This document shows, one piece after another, positions 45,303-53,718 of a DNA stretch of 64,000 nt (the stretch's first letter is position 1; each line of letters starts with the position of its first letter). The translations under genes were made by a program, and so were the position numbers. This DNA is from Roseiarcus sp963751165 (GTDB taxonomy: Bacteria > Pseudomonadota > Alphaproteobacteria > Rhizobiales > Beijerinckiaceae): NCBI GenBank assembly GCA_963751165.1, contig CAVVTP010000019.1, forward strand, positions 186,001 to 250,000, in the 5' to 3' direction. The notes beneath the pieces were generated by a model. The model ran no database searches and had not been told where the DNA came from. It saw only the letters and a list, made by a program, of their open reading frames with translations.

Positions 45303-46086
45303 GCTACTTTCAGCGGGGAGGTGGGGGTGGCCGACGAGGCGATGCGGTCCCGGAAGTCCGGCCGGGTTCTCGAGGGCTATCTGCCGAAGAAGGCGATCCC
45401 CGACAGCGCCACCCTTTTCGCCGCCGCCGGCCGTCGCTTCTGCAGCCGCGGCGCTCGATCAGGAAATCGCCCGCGGCAATCTTGCGCTTCGCGACACTGA
45501 TCGGTGGCGGCTTGCCGTCATGGACGCGAACCTCAAGTTTCCCGAGGCAGCGGGGGCTTTTTCCTGTGCGCTCGGGGCTCCGATCACCGAGAAGGACACG
45601 CCGCGGCTCTGTCAGATGCTGCGTCGCGTCATGACCGACGCCGGCTTCGCGACCTTTGCAGCAAAAGACAAGTACAGGCACGCGCGTCCGTTCATGCTCG
45701 ACGGGCAGCCGATCTGTACTCCCGACAAGGAGCAGGATCTCAGGGCGCAAGGCTCCCATCCGTAAGGCCATACTTCGATCGGGTGAGCCTGGGCGCTCGT
45801 GCTCTCCGAAGCATCGCCAGGCGAGAGCGCGGCGATCCTCGCCCGCGGGCGAGCCTTCGGTCAAAGCCATCTCGTCTGCAACGCTCACTGGCAAAGCGAC
45901 GTGACCGAAGGCCGATTCATCGGCGCGGCCACGGTCGCCCTGCTGCACGCCGAGCCGCAATTTCTAACCGATCTCGCTGCCGCCAAGGCGGAGCTCGCTG
46001 CGGCGCGCGCAAATCATCTGCCCCCGCAGCGCGACTGCAAATTCGAGAAGGAGGCGCTGGCCGAGACGCCCCGGCAGTGGCCCTAA
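45303..46086 (+). pseudogene. Class A nonspecific acid phosphatase, inactivated
   Basis: Blocks of a PhoN/PAP2-type phosphatase are read in order: LEGYLPKKAIPDSATLF, then AAALDQEIARGNLALRDTDRW. The motif KDKYRHARP (K-x6-RP) follows with FMLDGQPICTP, then GHTSIG, AWALVLSEASPGE and CNAHWQSDV. The serine of the PSGH motif is a TAA stop at about 45763, and a tryptophan eight codons later is TGA. The third motif has SH in place of SR. Two more frame shifts affect the N-terminal part. Intact enzymes hydrolyse phosphomonoesters in the periplasm. It lies just after the broken IS630. Confidence 0.8.
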
Positions 46087-46246
46087 CGCGACCCGAATTC
46101 GCCTCCGCCCCGATTACGTTGGCCGTTCGTAATTAGCTTGGATCGCGTCTGACGATCTTCAGCGCGACCCGCCGCGTGAGACAGGATATCCCGTCATCCA
46201 AACATCGATGACCGTCGCCGGGATTATCGGCTCTCGCTCGTCGTCG

Positions 46247-47635
46247 TCAGACCGGTATGCGAACAGCCGCGCGCAGGCCGCCAAGCGGGCTGTCCGAAAG
46301 CGTGATGTCGCCACCGTGCGATCGGGCGATGTCCCTGGCGATCGCGAGACCCAGGCCCGCTCCGCTCTCGTCCTGGTTTCGCGCCTCGTCCAGGCGATAG
46401 AACGGACGAAACACGTCCTCCCGATGGGAAGGTGCTATCCCAATGCCGTCGTCGTCGACGACGATTGCGAGGAACCGCGGCTCGCGCTTCGCCAGAATTC
46501 GCACATGATCGGCGTGGCGTTGGGCGTTGGCGACAAGATTGCCGACGCAGCGTTTCATCGCGACCGGGCGCACGCGAATCGCCAGATTCCCGTTCGTTTC
46601 CAGAGTTACGGCAGCCCCATGCCGTTGCGCGTCGGCCCGCAGGTCTTCCAGCAGAACGCCTATGTCGGTCTCTGTCGAGGCTTCGGTCATGTCGCCACGG
46701 GCGAAGGCGAGATATCCCTCGAGCATCCGCCCCATTTCGTCGACGTCTTTTTGCAACAGATCGCTGTCGGCCGAACTGTCCAGCAGGGCGAGCGAAAGCT
46801 TGAAGCGGGTGAGAATCGTCCGCAGGTCGTGGCTGACGCCATTAAGCATCGCCGTTCGCTGTTCGGTGGCCCGCTCGATCCGGCGCTTCATTTCAATGAA
46901 AGCATGCCCGGCCTGCCTGACCTCGGTGGCTCCGTGCGGGCTGAAGTTGACGTCTCGACCCTTTCCGAAATCCTCGGCAGCGTGCGCCAGCCTCAAGATC
47001 GGGCGAATCTGGTTGCGCAGGAAGATGATCGCGACCGTCAGGAGGACGATCATCGCGCCGAGCATCCAGAGGACAAAAATATGTGCGTTCGCTTCATAGG
47101 CGAGCGAGCGGCGTGTCACGAGCCGCAACACATGGTCGCCCAGGTCGACGCGAATCTCCATGAGTCCCGATCGACCGACCGTGTCCAGCCAAAAGGGGTC
47201 GCTGACATGGGTCTTGATCTCGCTCGGCAGAGTGCGCGTCAGCGGGTCCAGCGCGTCGAAGAAAGACCTCGGCATTGGAGGTGGGAGAGGACCCGCGGGA
47301 AGGAGCGTCGCGTCCATCCGGAATCGCTCGGATGCGAGATTAGCCAAAAAGGCGTCGTCTTCACCCGACGGAAGCTTCTTGTAGAGATCGGTCAGCGCGC
47401 CGATGTCTCTGGCGACCGCCTCGGAAAGCCGCCGCGTGACCAATTCCCAGTGATGCTGCATGAATGCGAAGGTGACCGCGGTTTGCAACAGAACCATCGG
47501 CAAAATGACGATCAGCAGCGAGCGTTTGTAGAGGCCTTTCGGCAGCACCTCGGCGAGTCCTCGCGCGCCGCGCCGCCATAGGCCCCGGGCGCGGGCGAAC
47601 AGGTGCAGGGTCGAGAACGATGATCGGAAGCTCAT
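46247..47635 (-). CDS. Membrane sensor histidine kinase (EnvZ type)
   Basis: This 462-residue kinase has two membrane segments (about residues 40-60 and 185-205) around a periplasmic domain, then HAMP (NQIRPILRLAHAAEDFGKG). The H box is LNGVSHDLRTILTRFKLSLAL. The ATPase has VGNLVANAQRHA (N box), VVDDDGIGIAP (G1) and DESGAGLGLAIARDIARSHGG (G2). The ATG at 47635 overlaps the response regulator stop (ATGA) and decides the start. It is the third gene of a MarR-regulator-kinase unit. Confidence 0.88.
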   Translation of the reverse strand: MSFRSSFSTLHLFARARGLWRRGARGLAEVLPKGLYKRSLLIVILPMVLLQTAVTFAFMQHHWELVTRRLSEAVARDIGALTDLYKKLPSGEDDAFLANLASERFRMDATLLPAGPLPPPMPRSFFDALDPLTRTLPSEIKTHVSDPFWLDTVGRSGLMEIRVDLGDHVLRLVTRRSLAYEANAHIFVLWMLGAMIVLLTVAIIFLRNQIRPILRLAHAAEDFGKGRDVNFSPHGATEVRQAGHAFIEMKRRIERATEQRTAMLNGVSHDLRTILTRFKLSLALLDSSADSDLLQKDVDEMGRMLEGYLAFARGDMTEASTETDIGVLLEDLRADAQRHGAAVTLETNGNLAIRVRPVAMKRCVGNLVANAQRHADHVRILAKREPRFLAIVVDDDGIGIAPSHREDVFRPFYRLDEARNQDESGAGLGLAIARDIARSHGGDITLSDSPLGGLRAAVRIPV

Positions 47636-48333
47636 CCGTCCGCGACCAGACGGTAACCGGCTCCCCGCGCAGTCTGCAGATAGGCCGGATTGGCCGGATC
47701 CTGTTCGATCTTGCGTCGCAGGCGGTTGATGAGCACATCGATCGTCCGCTCCTGGGCCGACCCGCCGGACTCCGACAACGCCTCCCGCGAAACGCTCGAG
47801 CCGGCGTTGGCGCATAGAAGTCGTAGGATTTCACGCTCCCTATCAGTTATCCTTACGATCTCCTCGCCTGAGCGTAGTTCTCCCCTCTCGAGGGAAAACG
47901 CGAACGGGCCGAAACGGACGACTGCCGCTTCGGGCTTTCCTACTGGCGCCGCTCGGGCTCGCCGAAGCACGGAGCCAATTCGCAGCAGAAGCTCTCGAGG
48001 GTCGAACGGTTTGGCGAGGTAGTCGTCCACGCCGATTTCGAGCCCCTTCACGCGATCTCGCGGATCGCCGCGCGCCGTCAGCATGAGAATTGGGACTTGC
48101 GAGCGCGAGCGAAGGTCCGCCGCGAAATCGAACCCGTTCTCTCCCGGCATCATCACGTCGAGCACAATGATGTCGAAGGCGAGACCGTCGAGGAAGCCCC
48201 GCGCTTCCGCCGCCGTCGCCGCCACTGTCACTCGGTGCCCGTGCTTCACGAGGTAGCTGGACAGCAGCGCACGCAATCGGCGGTCATCGTCGATGACCAA
48301 GACATGAGCGGCGTCGTCTTCGGGCGCTGTCAA
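47632..48333 (-). CDS. OmpR-family response regulator, PetR-like
   Basis: This 233-residue protein has a receiver domain (VLVIDDDRRL, Asp in IIVLDVMMPGENG, Thr in LMLTARG, Lys in AKPF). The winged-helix output domain follows (ITDREREILRLLCANAGSSV, QERTIDVLINRLRRKIE, RGAGYRLVADG). The arrangement of a MarR gene directly upstream and a kinase downstream is the petP-petR pattern described in Rhodobacter, where PetR controls cytochrome bc1 genes. The orthology is inferred from order. It overlaps both neighbours by four bases. Confidence 0.85.
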   Translation of the reverse strand: MTAPEDDAAHVLVIDDDRRLRALLSSYLVKHGHRVTVAATAAEARGFLDGLAFDIIVLDVMMPGENGFDFAADLRSRSQVPILMLTARGDPRDRVKGLEIGVDDYLAKPFDPRELLLRIGSVLRRARAAPVGKPEAAVVRFGPFAFSLERGELRSGEEIVRITDREREILRLLCANAGSSVSREALSESGGSAQERTIDVLINRLRRKIEQDPANPAYLQTARGAGYRLVADG

Positions 48334-48857
48334 ATTCGGCGCTCTCCGGGCAACCGGCCAAGGGGCTTCGGCGCCTGTTCGCTCGGATCGATCATGGCCG
48401 TCAAAAACGCTTTCGCCAATTGGAGACCCGAGCCGCCCAGCTTGTCCAGCGCCGAGGCAAACCGGCGGGTTTGAACCTCCGCCAGACGCAGCGCCAAACG
48501 CTCGCCTTCGGGCGTCGCATACAGCTGCCTGCGTCGCCGATCCAGCGCTCCGGCACGAGCCTCAATGAATTTCTTGTCGACCAATTCGCGCAGCACGCGG
48601 TTGAGGCTCTGCTTCGTTATGCGCAGGATCTCCAACAGCTCGGCGATTGTCAGTCCTGGTCTGCGGCTGACAAAGTAGAGTATGCGGTGGTGCGCCCGTC
48701 CGAAGCCGAAGGCCTCCAGCAATCGATCCGCATCACCAACGAAGTCGCGATAGGCGAAGAAAAACAGCTCGATCAATTCGTACATCGGCGCGTACCCGTC
48801 TTCGGCGCAATGCACGAGTTCAGCTTTCGCGGGTTTGGACGACATAGAGGCGCTCAT
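48330..48857 (-). CDS. MarR-family transcriptional regulator, PetP-like
   Basis: This 175-residue protein has a winged helix: FGFGRAHHRILYFVSRRPGL, then TIAELLEILRITKQSLNRVLREL as the recognition region, and RRRRQLYATPEGERLALRLAE as the wing. A start at 48857 or four codons later (48845) is possible. The first gene of a three-gene unit, it overlaps the response regulator by ATGA. In the Rhodobacter petP-petR pair the MarR protein acts with PetR. The ligand here is unknown. Confidence 0.82.
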   Translation of the reverse strand: MSASMSSKPAKAELVHCAEDGYAPMYELIELFFFAYRDFVGDADRLLEAFGFGRAHHRILYFVSRRPGLTIAELLEILRITKQSLNRVLRELVDKKFIEARAGALDRRRRQLYATPEGERLALRLAEVQTRRFASALDKLGGSGLQLAKAFLTAMIDPSEQAPKPLGRLPGERRI

Positions 48858-49379
48858 TAGCTCAATTTTGCGCCACAGCGAAAGAGTTTCACCGAAAGCA
48901 ATGCAGCCACGCGCCGGGGATGGAAATGCGGAAAGCCGAGTCCCGGTCGTATCCACAAGTCATGTGCGTTATCCTGCCCAGGTTACCCACCTTCGCCGAT
49001 TTGGCGCGCGGTTACGGTACGTCCGCGGAGATCCCTTGACATCTGGGAGCGGCACCGACGGGGTCGCGGCTCTGCCGCACGGCGGACGTCGGAAGTTACA
49101 TCGCGATAACTACAGTCGTAAGCAGTAGATAAGCAAGCTCCAGCCCCTCGTCGACGCCCTTCGCCCGCCGATTCAACCACCAAAGACTTGACTAGGCCCT
49201 TGTGCGGCCCCACCCCCAACGGAGTATCTTAAGCGCCTCAACCCATTTAGGGACGTCCTCGTTTCATATTTGCTTAACCAGGACAGTTCGTTTGACACGA
49301 CGGGCCCCAGGGCCTTGAAGAGCGACTGGCCCACGCTCCACCCGCAGCCGCACTGATCGAACCCGAGACGAGGACGCGC
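48858..49379. promoter_or_regulatory. Intergenic region between the MarR gene and cobO
   Basis: No gene is supported in these 520 bases. It must hold divergent promoters. TTGACA at 49292 faces cobO, but its -10 box is poor. I looked for a cobalamin riboswitch (B12 box GCCACTG, CAACTGT, GCCAG-GA) and found none convincing. The composition is more AT-balanced than coding DNA near 49140-49290. Confidence 0.4.
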
Positions 49380-49985
49380 ATGACCGACGGCGAGGAGCGC
49401 CACAAGGCGAAAATGGCAAAGCGCAAAGCGGCGCAGGACGCCGAGGTCGCCTCGAAGCCTGTTCTCGAAAAGGGGCTTCTGATCGTCCACACCGGACCGG
49501 GCAAAGGTAAGTCGACCGCTGCCTTCGGGCTCGCGTTGCGCGCGCTTGGCCGCGGCTTCGGGGTCGGCGTGGTGCAGTTCATCAAGGGCGCCTGGTCGAC
49601 CAGCGAGCGGACGGCGTTCGAGCGCTTCGGCGACCAGCTCGAATGGCGCACGATGGGCGAAGGCTTCACCTGGGAGACGCAGGACCGCGCCCGCGACGTC
49701 GCGGCGGCCGAGGCGGCCTGGGAGGTGGCGAAGCGGATGATGGCCGATGCAGCCATCCGTCTCGTCGTGCTCGACGAGCTCAACATTGCGCTGCGCTACG
49801 ACTATCTGCCTCTCGCCGCCGTGGTGGAAGCTTTGCGCGCCCGGAGGCCGGGGCTGCATGTCGTCGTCACGGGCAGGAACGCCAAGCCGGAGCTGATCGA
49901 GGCGGCCGACTGCGTCACCGAATTCGGCGTCGTCAAACACCATTTCGCCGCCGGCGTGCGGGCGCAGGAAGGCGTCGAGTTTTGA
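49380..49985 (+). CDS. cobO: Cob(I)yrinic acid a,c-diamide adenosyltransferase
   Basis: This 201-residue enzyme adds the 5'-deoxyadenosyl group from ATP to the corrinoid cobalt. The P-loop is IVHTGPGKGKSTAAFGLALRA. RLVVLDELNIALRYDYLPL and VVVTGRNAKPELIEAADCVTE are family blocks. The ending KHHFAAGVRAQEGVEF is typical. It is the first of the cobalamin genes here. A gap of about 300 bases without a recognised gene separates it from cobQ. Confidence 0.94.
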   Translation: MTDGEERHKAKMAKRKAAQDAEVASKPVLEKGLLIVHTGPGKGKSTAAFGLALRALGRGFGVGVVQFIKGAWSTSERTAFERFGDQLEWRTMGEGFTWETQDRARDVAAAEAAWEVAKRMMADAAIRLVVLDELNIALRYDYLPLAAVVEALRARRPGLHVVVTGRNAKPELIEAADCVTEFGVVKHHFAAGVRAQEGVEF

Positions 49986-50283
49986 GCGGCATGGTCCTTA
50001 TAGGCCCGGTCTTTCACCCATCTCGGGTCGCTTCGACGGTCCCGCGCAGTGCCGTATCGGGCGTGGGCCGCTATATCGACCTGAAGTCGCATTGCCGCAA
50101 CGTCGTCGCGGAGCAACATCGTTCGAAATTTGCCCTCCACACCGCTTCCGGCCCTTCGGGCCATCGTCGCCGCTCGGCGGAGAAGGGAAGCGAGCGGGCC
50201 GCCCGCGGCTCAAAGGCTCGTTTGAATGTAGAAGCCCGTCACGGGCGCGGGCGCTCGTTCGCCCGAGCTTGGAGTTCGCGGCT

Positions 50284-51738
50284 TTGACCGCGCGGACGCT
50301 CATGTTCCAGGGGACAGGATCGGACGTCGGCAAGTCGCTGATCGTCGCGGGCCTTTGCCGTCTCTATGCGCGTCGGGGACTGCGCGTGCGGCCGTTCAAA
50401 CCTCAGAACATGTCGAACAATGCCGCAGTGACGCATGACGGCGGCGAGATCGGCCGGGCGCAGGCTCTTCAGGCGCGAGCCTCTGGGGTTCCGCCGAGCG
50501 TGCACATGAATCCGGTGCTGCTCAAGCCGCAGAGCGAGACCGGCTCGCAGGTCGTCGTGCAGGGTCGCGTCCTCGGCCCCGCCAAGGCGCGGGAATACCA
50601 GACGCTCAAGCCGAAGCTGATGGACGCAGTGCTCGGCAGTTTTGCTTGCCTGAGGGAGGAGGCGGACCTCGTCCTCGTGGAGGGCGCCGGCAGCGCAGCG
50701 GAGATAAACCTGCGCGACGGCGACATCGCCAACATGGGCTTCGCCCGCGCCGCCGGCTGCCCGGTCATCCTCATAGGCGATATCGACCGAGGCGGGATCT
50801 TCGCCCAAATTCTCGGCGTGAAGGCGGCGCTCCCGCCAGACGACGCTGCGACGATTTTCGGCTTCATCGTCAACAAGTTCCGCGGCGACGCGAGCCTCCT
50901 TGCGGATGGAATGGCGACCATCGCCGAGCGCACGGGCTGGCGCCCCTTCGGCCTCTTGCCTTTCTTTCCCGACGCGGCGCGCCTGCCGGCGGAGGACGCG
51001 TTCGGCCTGGCGGCCGTCCGGCCGCGCGCGGAAGGGGTCGTCACGATCGCCGTGCCGATGCTCGCTCGCATCGCCAATTTCGACGATTTCGACCCGCTGC
51101 GAATGGAGCCCGAGGTGCGGCTCGTGTTCGTCCCCGCCGGAGAGCCGCTGCCGGTGTGTCATTGCGTGATCCTGCCCGGAAGCAAGGCGACCGTCGCCGA
51201 CCTCGCCTTTTTCCGCGCTCAGGGTTGGGAGGTCGATCTTCTCGCCCATGTCCGGCGCGGCGGGCGCGTGCTCGGAATCTGCGGCGGCTATCAGATGTTG
51301 GGGCGGAGCGTCGCCGACCCGAACGGAATCGAGGGGCCGGCCGGCGCGGTCGCCGGGTTAAACCTTCTCGACGTCAAGACCGTTCTCACCGGCGAGAAGA
51401 CGCTCGAGAGGGTCGAGGGCGAATGCGTTGTCAACGCCGCGCCCTTCGCCGGCTATGAGATGCATGTCGGCCGGACGAGCGGCCCGGACTGCCTCCGCCC
51501 GCTCTTGCGCTTTTCCGACGGGCGAACCCATGGGGCCGTGTCGGGGGACGGCCGCGTCGCCGGCGCCTATGTGCATGGACTCTTTGCCGACGACCGCCAA
51601 CGCGCGGCCTGGCTCGCCTCGCTCGGCGCGGCGTCGGGGCTCGCCTACGAAACGACGGTCGAGCGCACGCTCGACTCGCTCGCCGAACATCTGGAACAGC
51701 ATCTCGACTGCGACGCGATGCTCAAAACTGCAAGGTGA
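50284..51738 (+). CDS. cobQ: Cobyric acid synthase
   Basis: This 484-residue glutamine amidotransferase amidates adenosylcobyrinic a,c-diamide at four side chains. The N-terminal synthetase domain has LMFQGTGSDVGKSLIVAGLC (P-loop), KPQNMSNNAAVT, and EGAGSAAEINLRDGDIANMG. The C-terminal GATase has the cysteine nucleophile in LGICGGYQMLG and the histidine in AYVHGLF. I chose the TTG at 50284 with GGAG upstream because the family begins MTARTLMFQGTGSDVGKS. The open frame upstream is not conserved. It overlaps the convergent cbiB end by 17 bases. Confidence 0.92.
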   Translation: MTARTLMFQGTGSDVGKSLIVAGLCRLYARRGLRVRPFKPQNMSNNAAVTHDGGEIGRAQALQARASGVPPSVHMNPVLLKPQSETGSQVVVQGRVLGPAKAREYQTLKPKLMDAVLGSFACLREEADLVLVEGAGSAAEINLRDGDIANMGFARAAGCPVILIGDIDRGGIFAQILGVKAALPPDDAATIFGFIVNKFRGDASLLADGMATIAERTGWRPFGLLPFFPDAARLPAEDAFGLAAVRPRAEGVVTIAVPMLARIANFDDFDPLRMEPEVRLVFVPAGEPLPVCHCVILPGSKATVADLAFFRAQGWEVDLLAHVRRGGRVLGICGGYQMLGRSVADPNGIEGPAGAVAGLNLLDVKTVLTGEKTLERVEGECVVNAAPFAGYEMHVGRTSGPDCLRPLLRFSDGRTHGAVSGDGRVAGAYVHGLFADDRQRAAWLASLGAASGLAYETTVERTLDSLAEHLEQHLDCDAMLKTAR

Positions 51739-52697
51739 GCGTCGCCGCCGCCAGCGCAAGGCCTTGGATGAGGCAGGCGAGCCGGTAGAGGCTGAGCGCG
51801 TGGCGGATGTCAGCGGCAGTCGCCTCGCGCCGACCATCTCCCATGAAGGCGTCGTCGACAAGCGTCTTGCCATAAACTCGCGGCCCCGCGAGCCTCAGAC
51901 CGAGCGCGCCGGCCATCGCCGCTTCCGGCCAGCCCGCGTTGGGCGAGCGGTGTCTTCCCGCAGTCGAGCCAGACGGCGCGCGCGGCCTCGATGGGCGAGG
52001 CGCCTGGCGCGAGCCATGCGGCGAGAACGAGCCACAAGGCGGCGAGGCGGGAGGCCGGCAGGTTGACGAGGTCGTCGAGCCGCGCCGGCGACCAGCCGAA
52101 GGCGGCAAAGCGCTCGTTCTTATGGCCGATCATGCTATCGGCGGTGTTGACCGCTTTGTACAACGCTCCTCCGGTCAACCCGCCGAGCGCAGTCCAGAAG
52201 ACGGGCGCCACGATTCCGTCGGAGAAATTTTCCGCCAGACTCTCGATCGCCGCGCGCGCAATGCCCGAAGCGTCGAGAACCTCCGGGTTGCGGCCGACGA
52301 TCATCGCGACCGCGCGCCGTCCCTCGTCGAGGCTTTTATCGAGGCCGTCGGCGACGGCTCGCACATGGGCGTAGAGGCTGCGCTGGGCAGGCAGACTCGC
52401 GGCCATGACGGCAAGGATCACGAAGCCGAGCGCGCCGTGAGGCGCGAGCACGCGTGTCGCGGCGGCGCAAACGAGCGCGACGGGCGCGAGGTAGACTCCG
52501 AGCGCAAGTGCGCCGAGCCAGCGCCGGCGGAAGAAGTTCTTGTCCGGCCGATTGAGCTGCTTCTCGAGCCAGGCGAGCCAGGCGCCCATCCAGGTGACGG
52601 GGTGGCCCGCCACGCGATAGAGAGGCGCCGGATAGCCGGCGACCGCCTCGAGGATGAGCGCGGCGAGGGCGAGCGGCAGGGTTTGCGAAAGAACCAT
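51722..52697 (-). CDS. cbiB: Adenosylcobinamide-phosphate synthase CbiB, split by a frameshift
   Basis: This membrane protein attaches aminopropanol phosphate to cobyric acid. The main frame has AGHPVTWMGAWLAWLEKQLN and IARAAIESLAENFSDGIVAPVFWTALGG, then GALYKAVNTADSMIGHKNER. It loses frame at about 51953. HRSPNAGWPEAAMAGALGLRLAGPRVYGK and the C-terminus to LTLQF are in another frame. Deleting one A from gggaagacacc restores a protein of about 324 residues. It is also called CobD in the Pseudomonas denitrificans naming. Its ATG lies within a few bases of the divergent cobC start. Confidence 0.85.
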
Positions 52698-52698
52698 G

Positions 52699-53718
52699 AT
52701 GGCGGGGCGGATGAGGTCGGAAAGCCTGACGGCCTTTGCCTATCACGGCGGCGCGCTCGACGTCGCCCGCCGACTCGTTCCGAACCCGGCGGGCCCTTGG
52801 ATCGATCTCTCAACCGGGATCAATCCGCATACCTATCCCTTGCCCGACCTCGGCGCCGACCTCTGGACCCGGCTGCCGACACGCGATGCGCTCGTCGAGC
52901 TCGAGGCCGCCGCCGCCTGGCGATATGGCGGGACGGCTGGACATGTCGTCGCCGGGCCAGGTTCACAGGCGTTGATCCAGGCGCTGGCGCGCACCTTGCG
53001 GCGACGCGGCGTCGGCGTGCTCGGAATGACCTACGGCGGGCACGCGGAAGCCTTCGCCGCCGCCGGCGTCCGGGTCGTCGAGGTGAAGCGGATCGAGGAC
53101 TTGGCCGATTTCAAAGTCGCGATCGTCGTCAATCCCAATAATCCTGACGGACGGATCGAGCGCCGCGACGGTCTCCTCGACCTGCATGAGCGGCTCGACC
53201 GGCGTGGAGGCGTCCTCATCGTCGATGAGGCTTACGCCGATTTCGACGGCGCCAAGGAGAGTTTCGCCCCGGTCCTGCCCGCCTACGGCGCGGTCGTTCT
53301 GCGCTCGTTTGGCAAGAGCTTTGGCCTTCCGGGGCTCCGCCTCGGGTTCGCAATCGCTTCTCGCGAGGAGGCCGAGAGGCTCCGGGCGGCGCTCGGCCCT
53401 TGGCCCGTCAGCGGGCCGGCGGTCGCGATCGGGACCAAGGCCTTGAACGACCTCGACTGGACGGACGCGATGGCCGGGCGGCTCGCAGAAGACAAGAATC
53501 GGCTCGACGCGCTGTTCGTCGACGCCGGGTGGCGCGTTGTCGGCGGAACTCGCTTGTTCCGCCTCGCGGCGCGCGACGACGCGGGCGAGGTTTTTGAGCG
53601 CCTGCTCGAGGCGGGCATATTGACCCGCCGCTTCCCGGACGCGCCCGACCGCCTGCGCTTCGGAATTCCCGGCAAAGAGTCCCAGTGGGAGCGGCTCGCA
53701 GCGGCGCTGGCGTCCTAG
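52699..53718 (+). CDS. cobC: Threonine-phosphate decarboxylase CobC
   Basis: This PLP enzyme of about 339 residues makes (R)-1-amino-2-propanol phosphate for the nucleotide loop. IDLSTGINPHTYPLP is the family start block. VVNPNNPDGRIERRDGLLDL contacts the cofactor, VDEAYADF holds the PLP aspartate, and LRSFGKSFGLPGLRLGFAI contains the Schiff-base lysine. Starts at 52696, 52699 and 52711 are all possible, and each is nearly face to face with the cbiB ATG. The stop TAG is part of the CTAG duplicated by the IS1182 insertion, so the protein is unaffected. Confidence 0.9.
   Translation: MAGRMRSESLTAFAYHGGALDVARRLVPNPAGPWIDLSTGINPHTYPLPDLGADLWTRLPTRDALVELEAAAAWRYGGTAGHVVAGPGSQALIQALARTLRRRGVGVLGMTYGGHAEAFAAAGVRVVEVKRIEDLADFKVAIVVNPNNPDGRIERRDGLLDLHERLDRRGGVLIVDEAYADFDGAKESFAPVLPAYGAVVLRSFGKSFGLPGLRLGFAIASREEAERLRAALGPWPVSGPAVAIGTKALNDLDWTDAMAGRLAEDKNRLDALFVDAGWRVVGGTRLFRLAARDDAGEVFERLLEAGILTRRFPDAPDRLRFGIPGKESQWERLAAALAS

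Noticed and set aside
49320..49378. Possible cobalamin riboswitch fragment (CCCGCAGCCGCACTG)
   Set aside because: The B12 box GCCACTG, the CAACTGT segment and the closing GCCAG element are not present in order.
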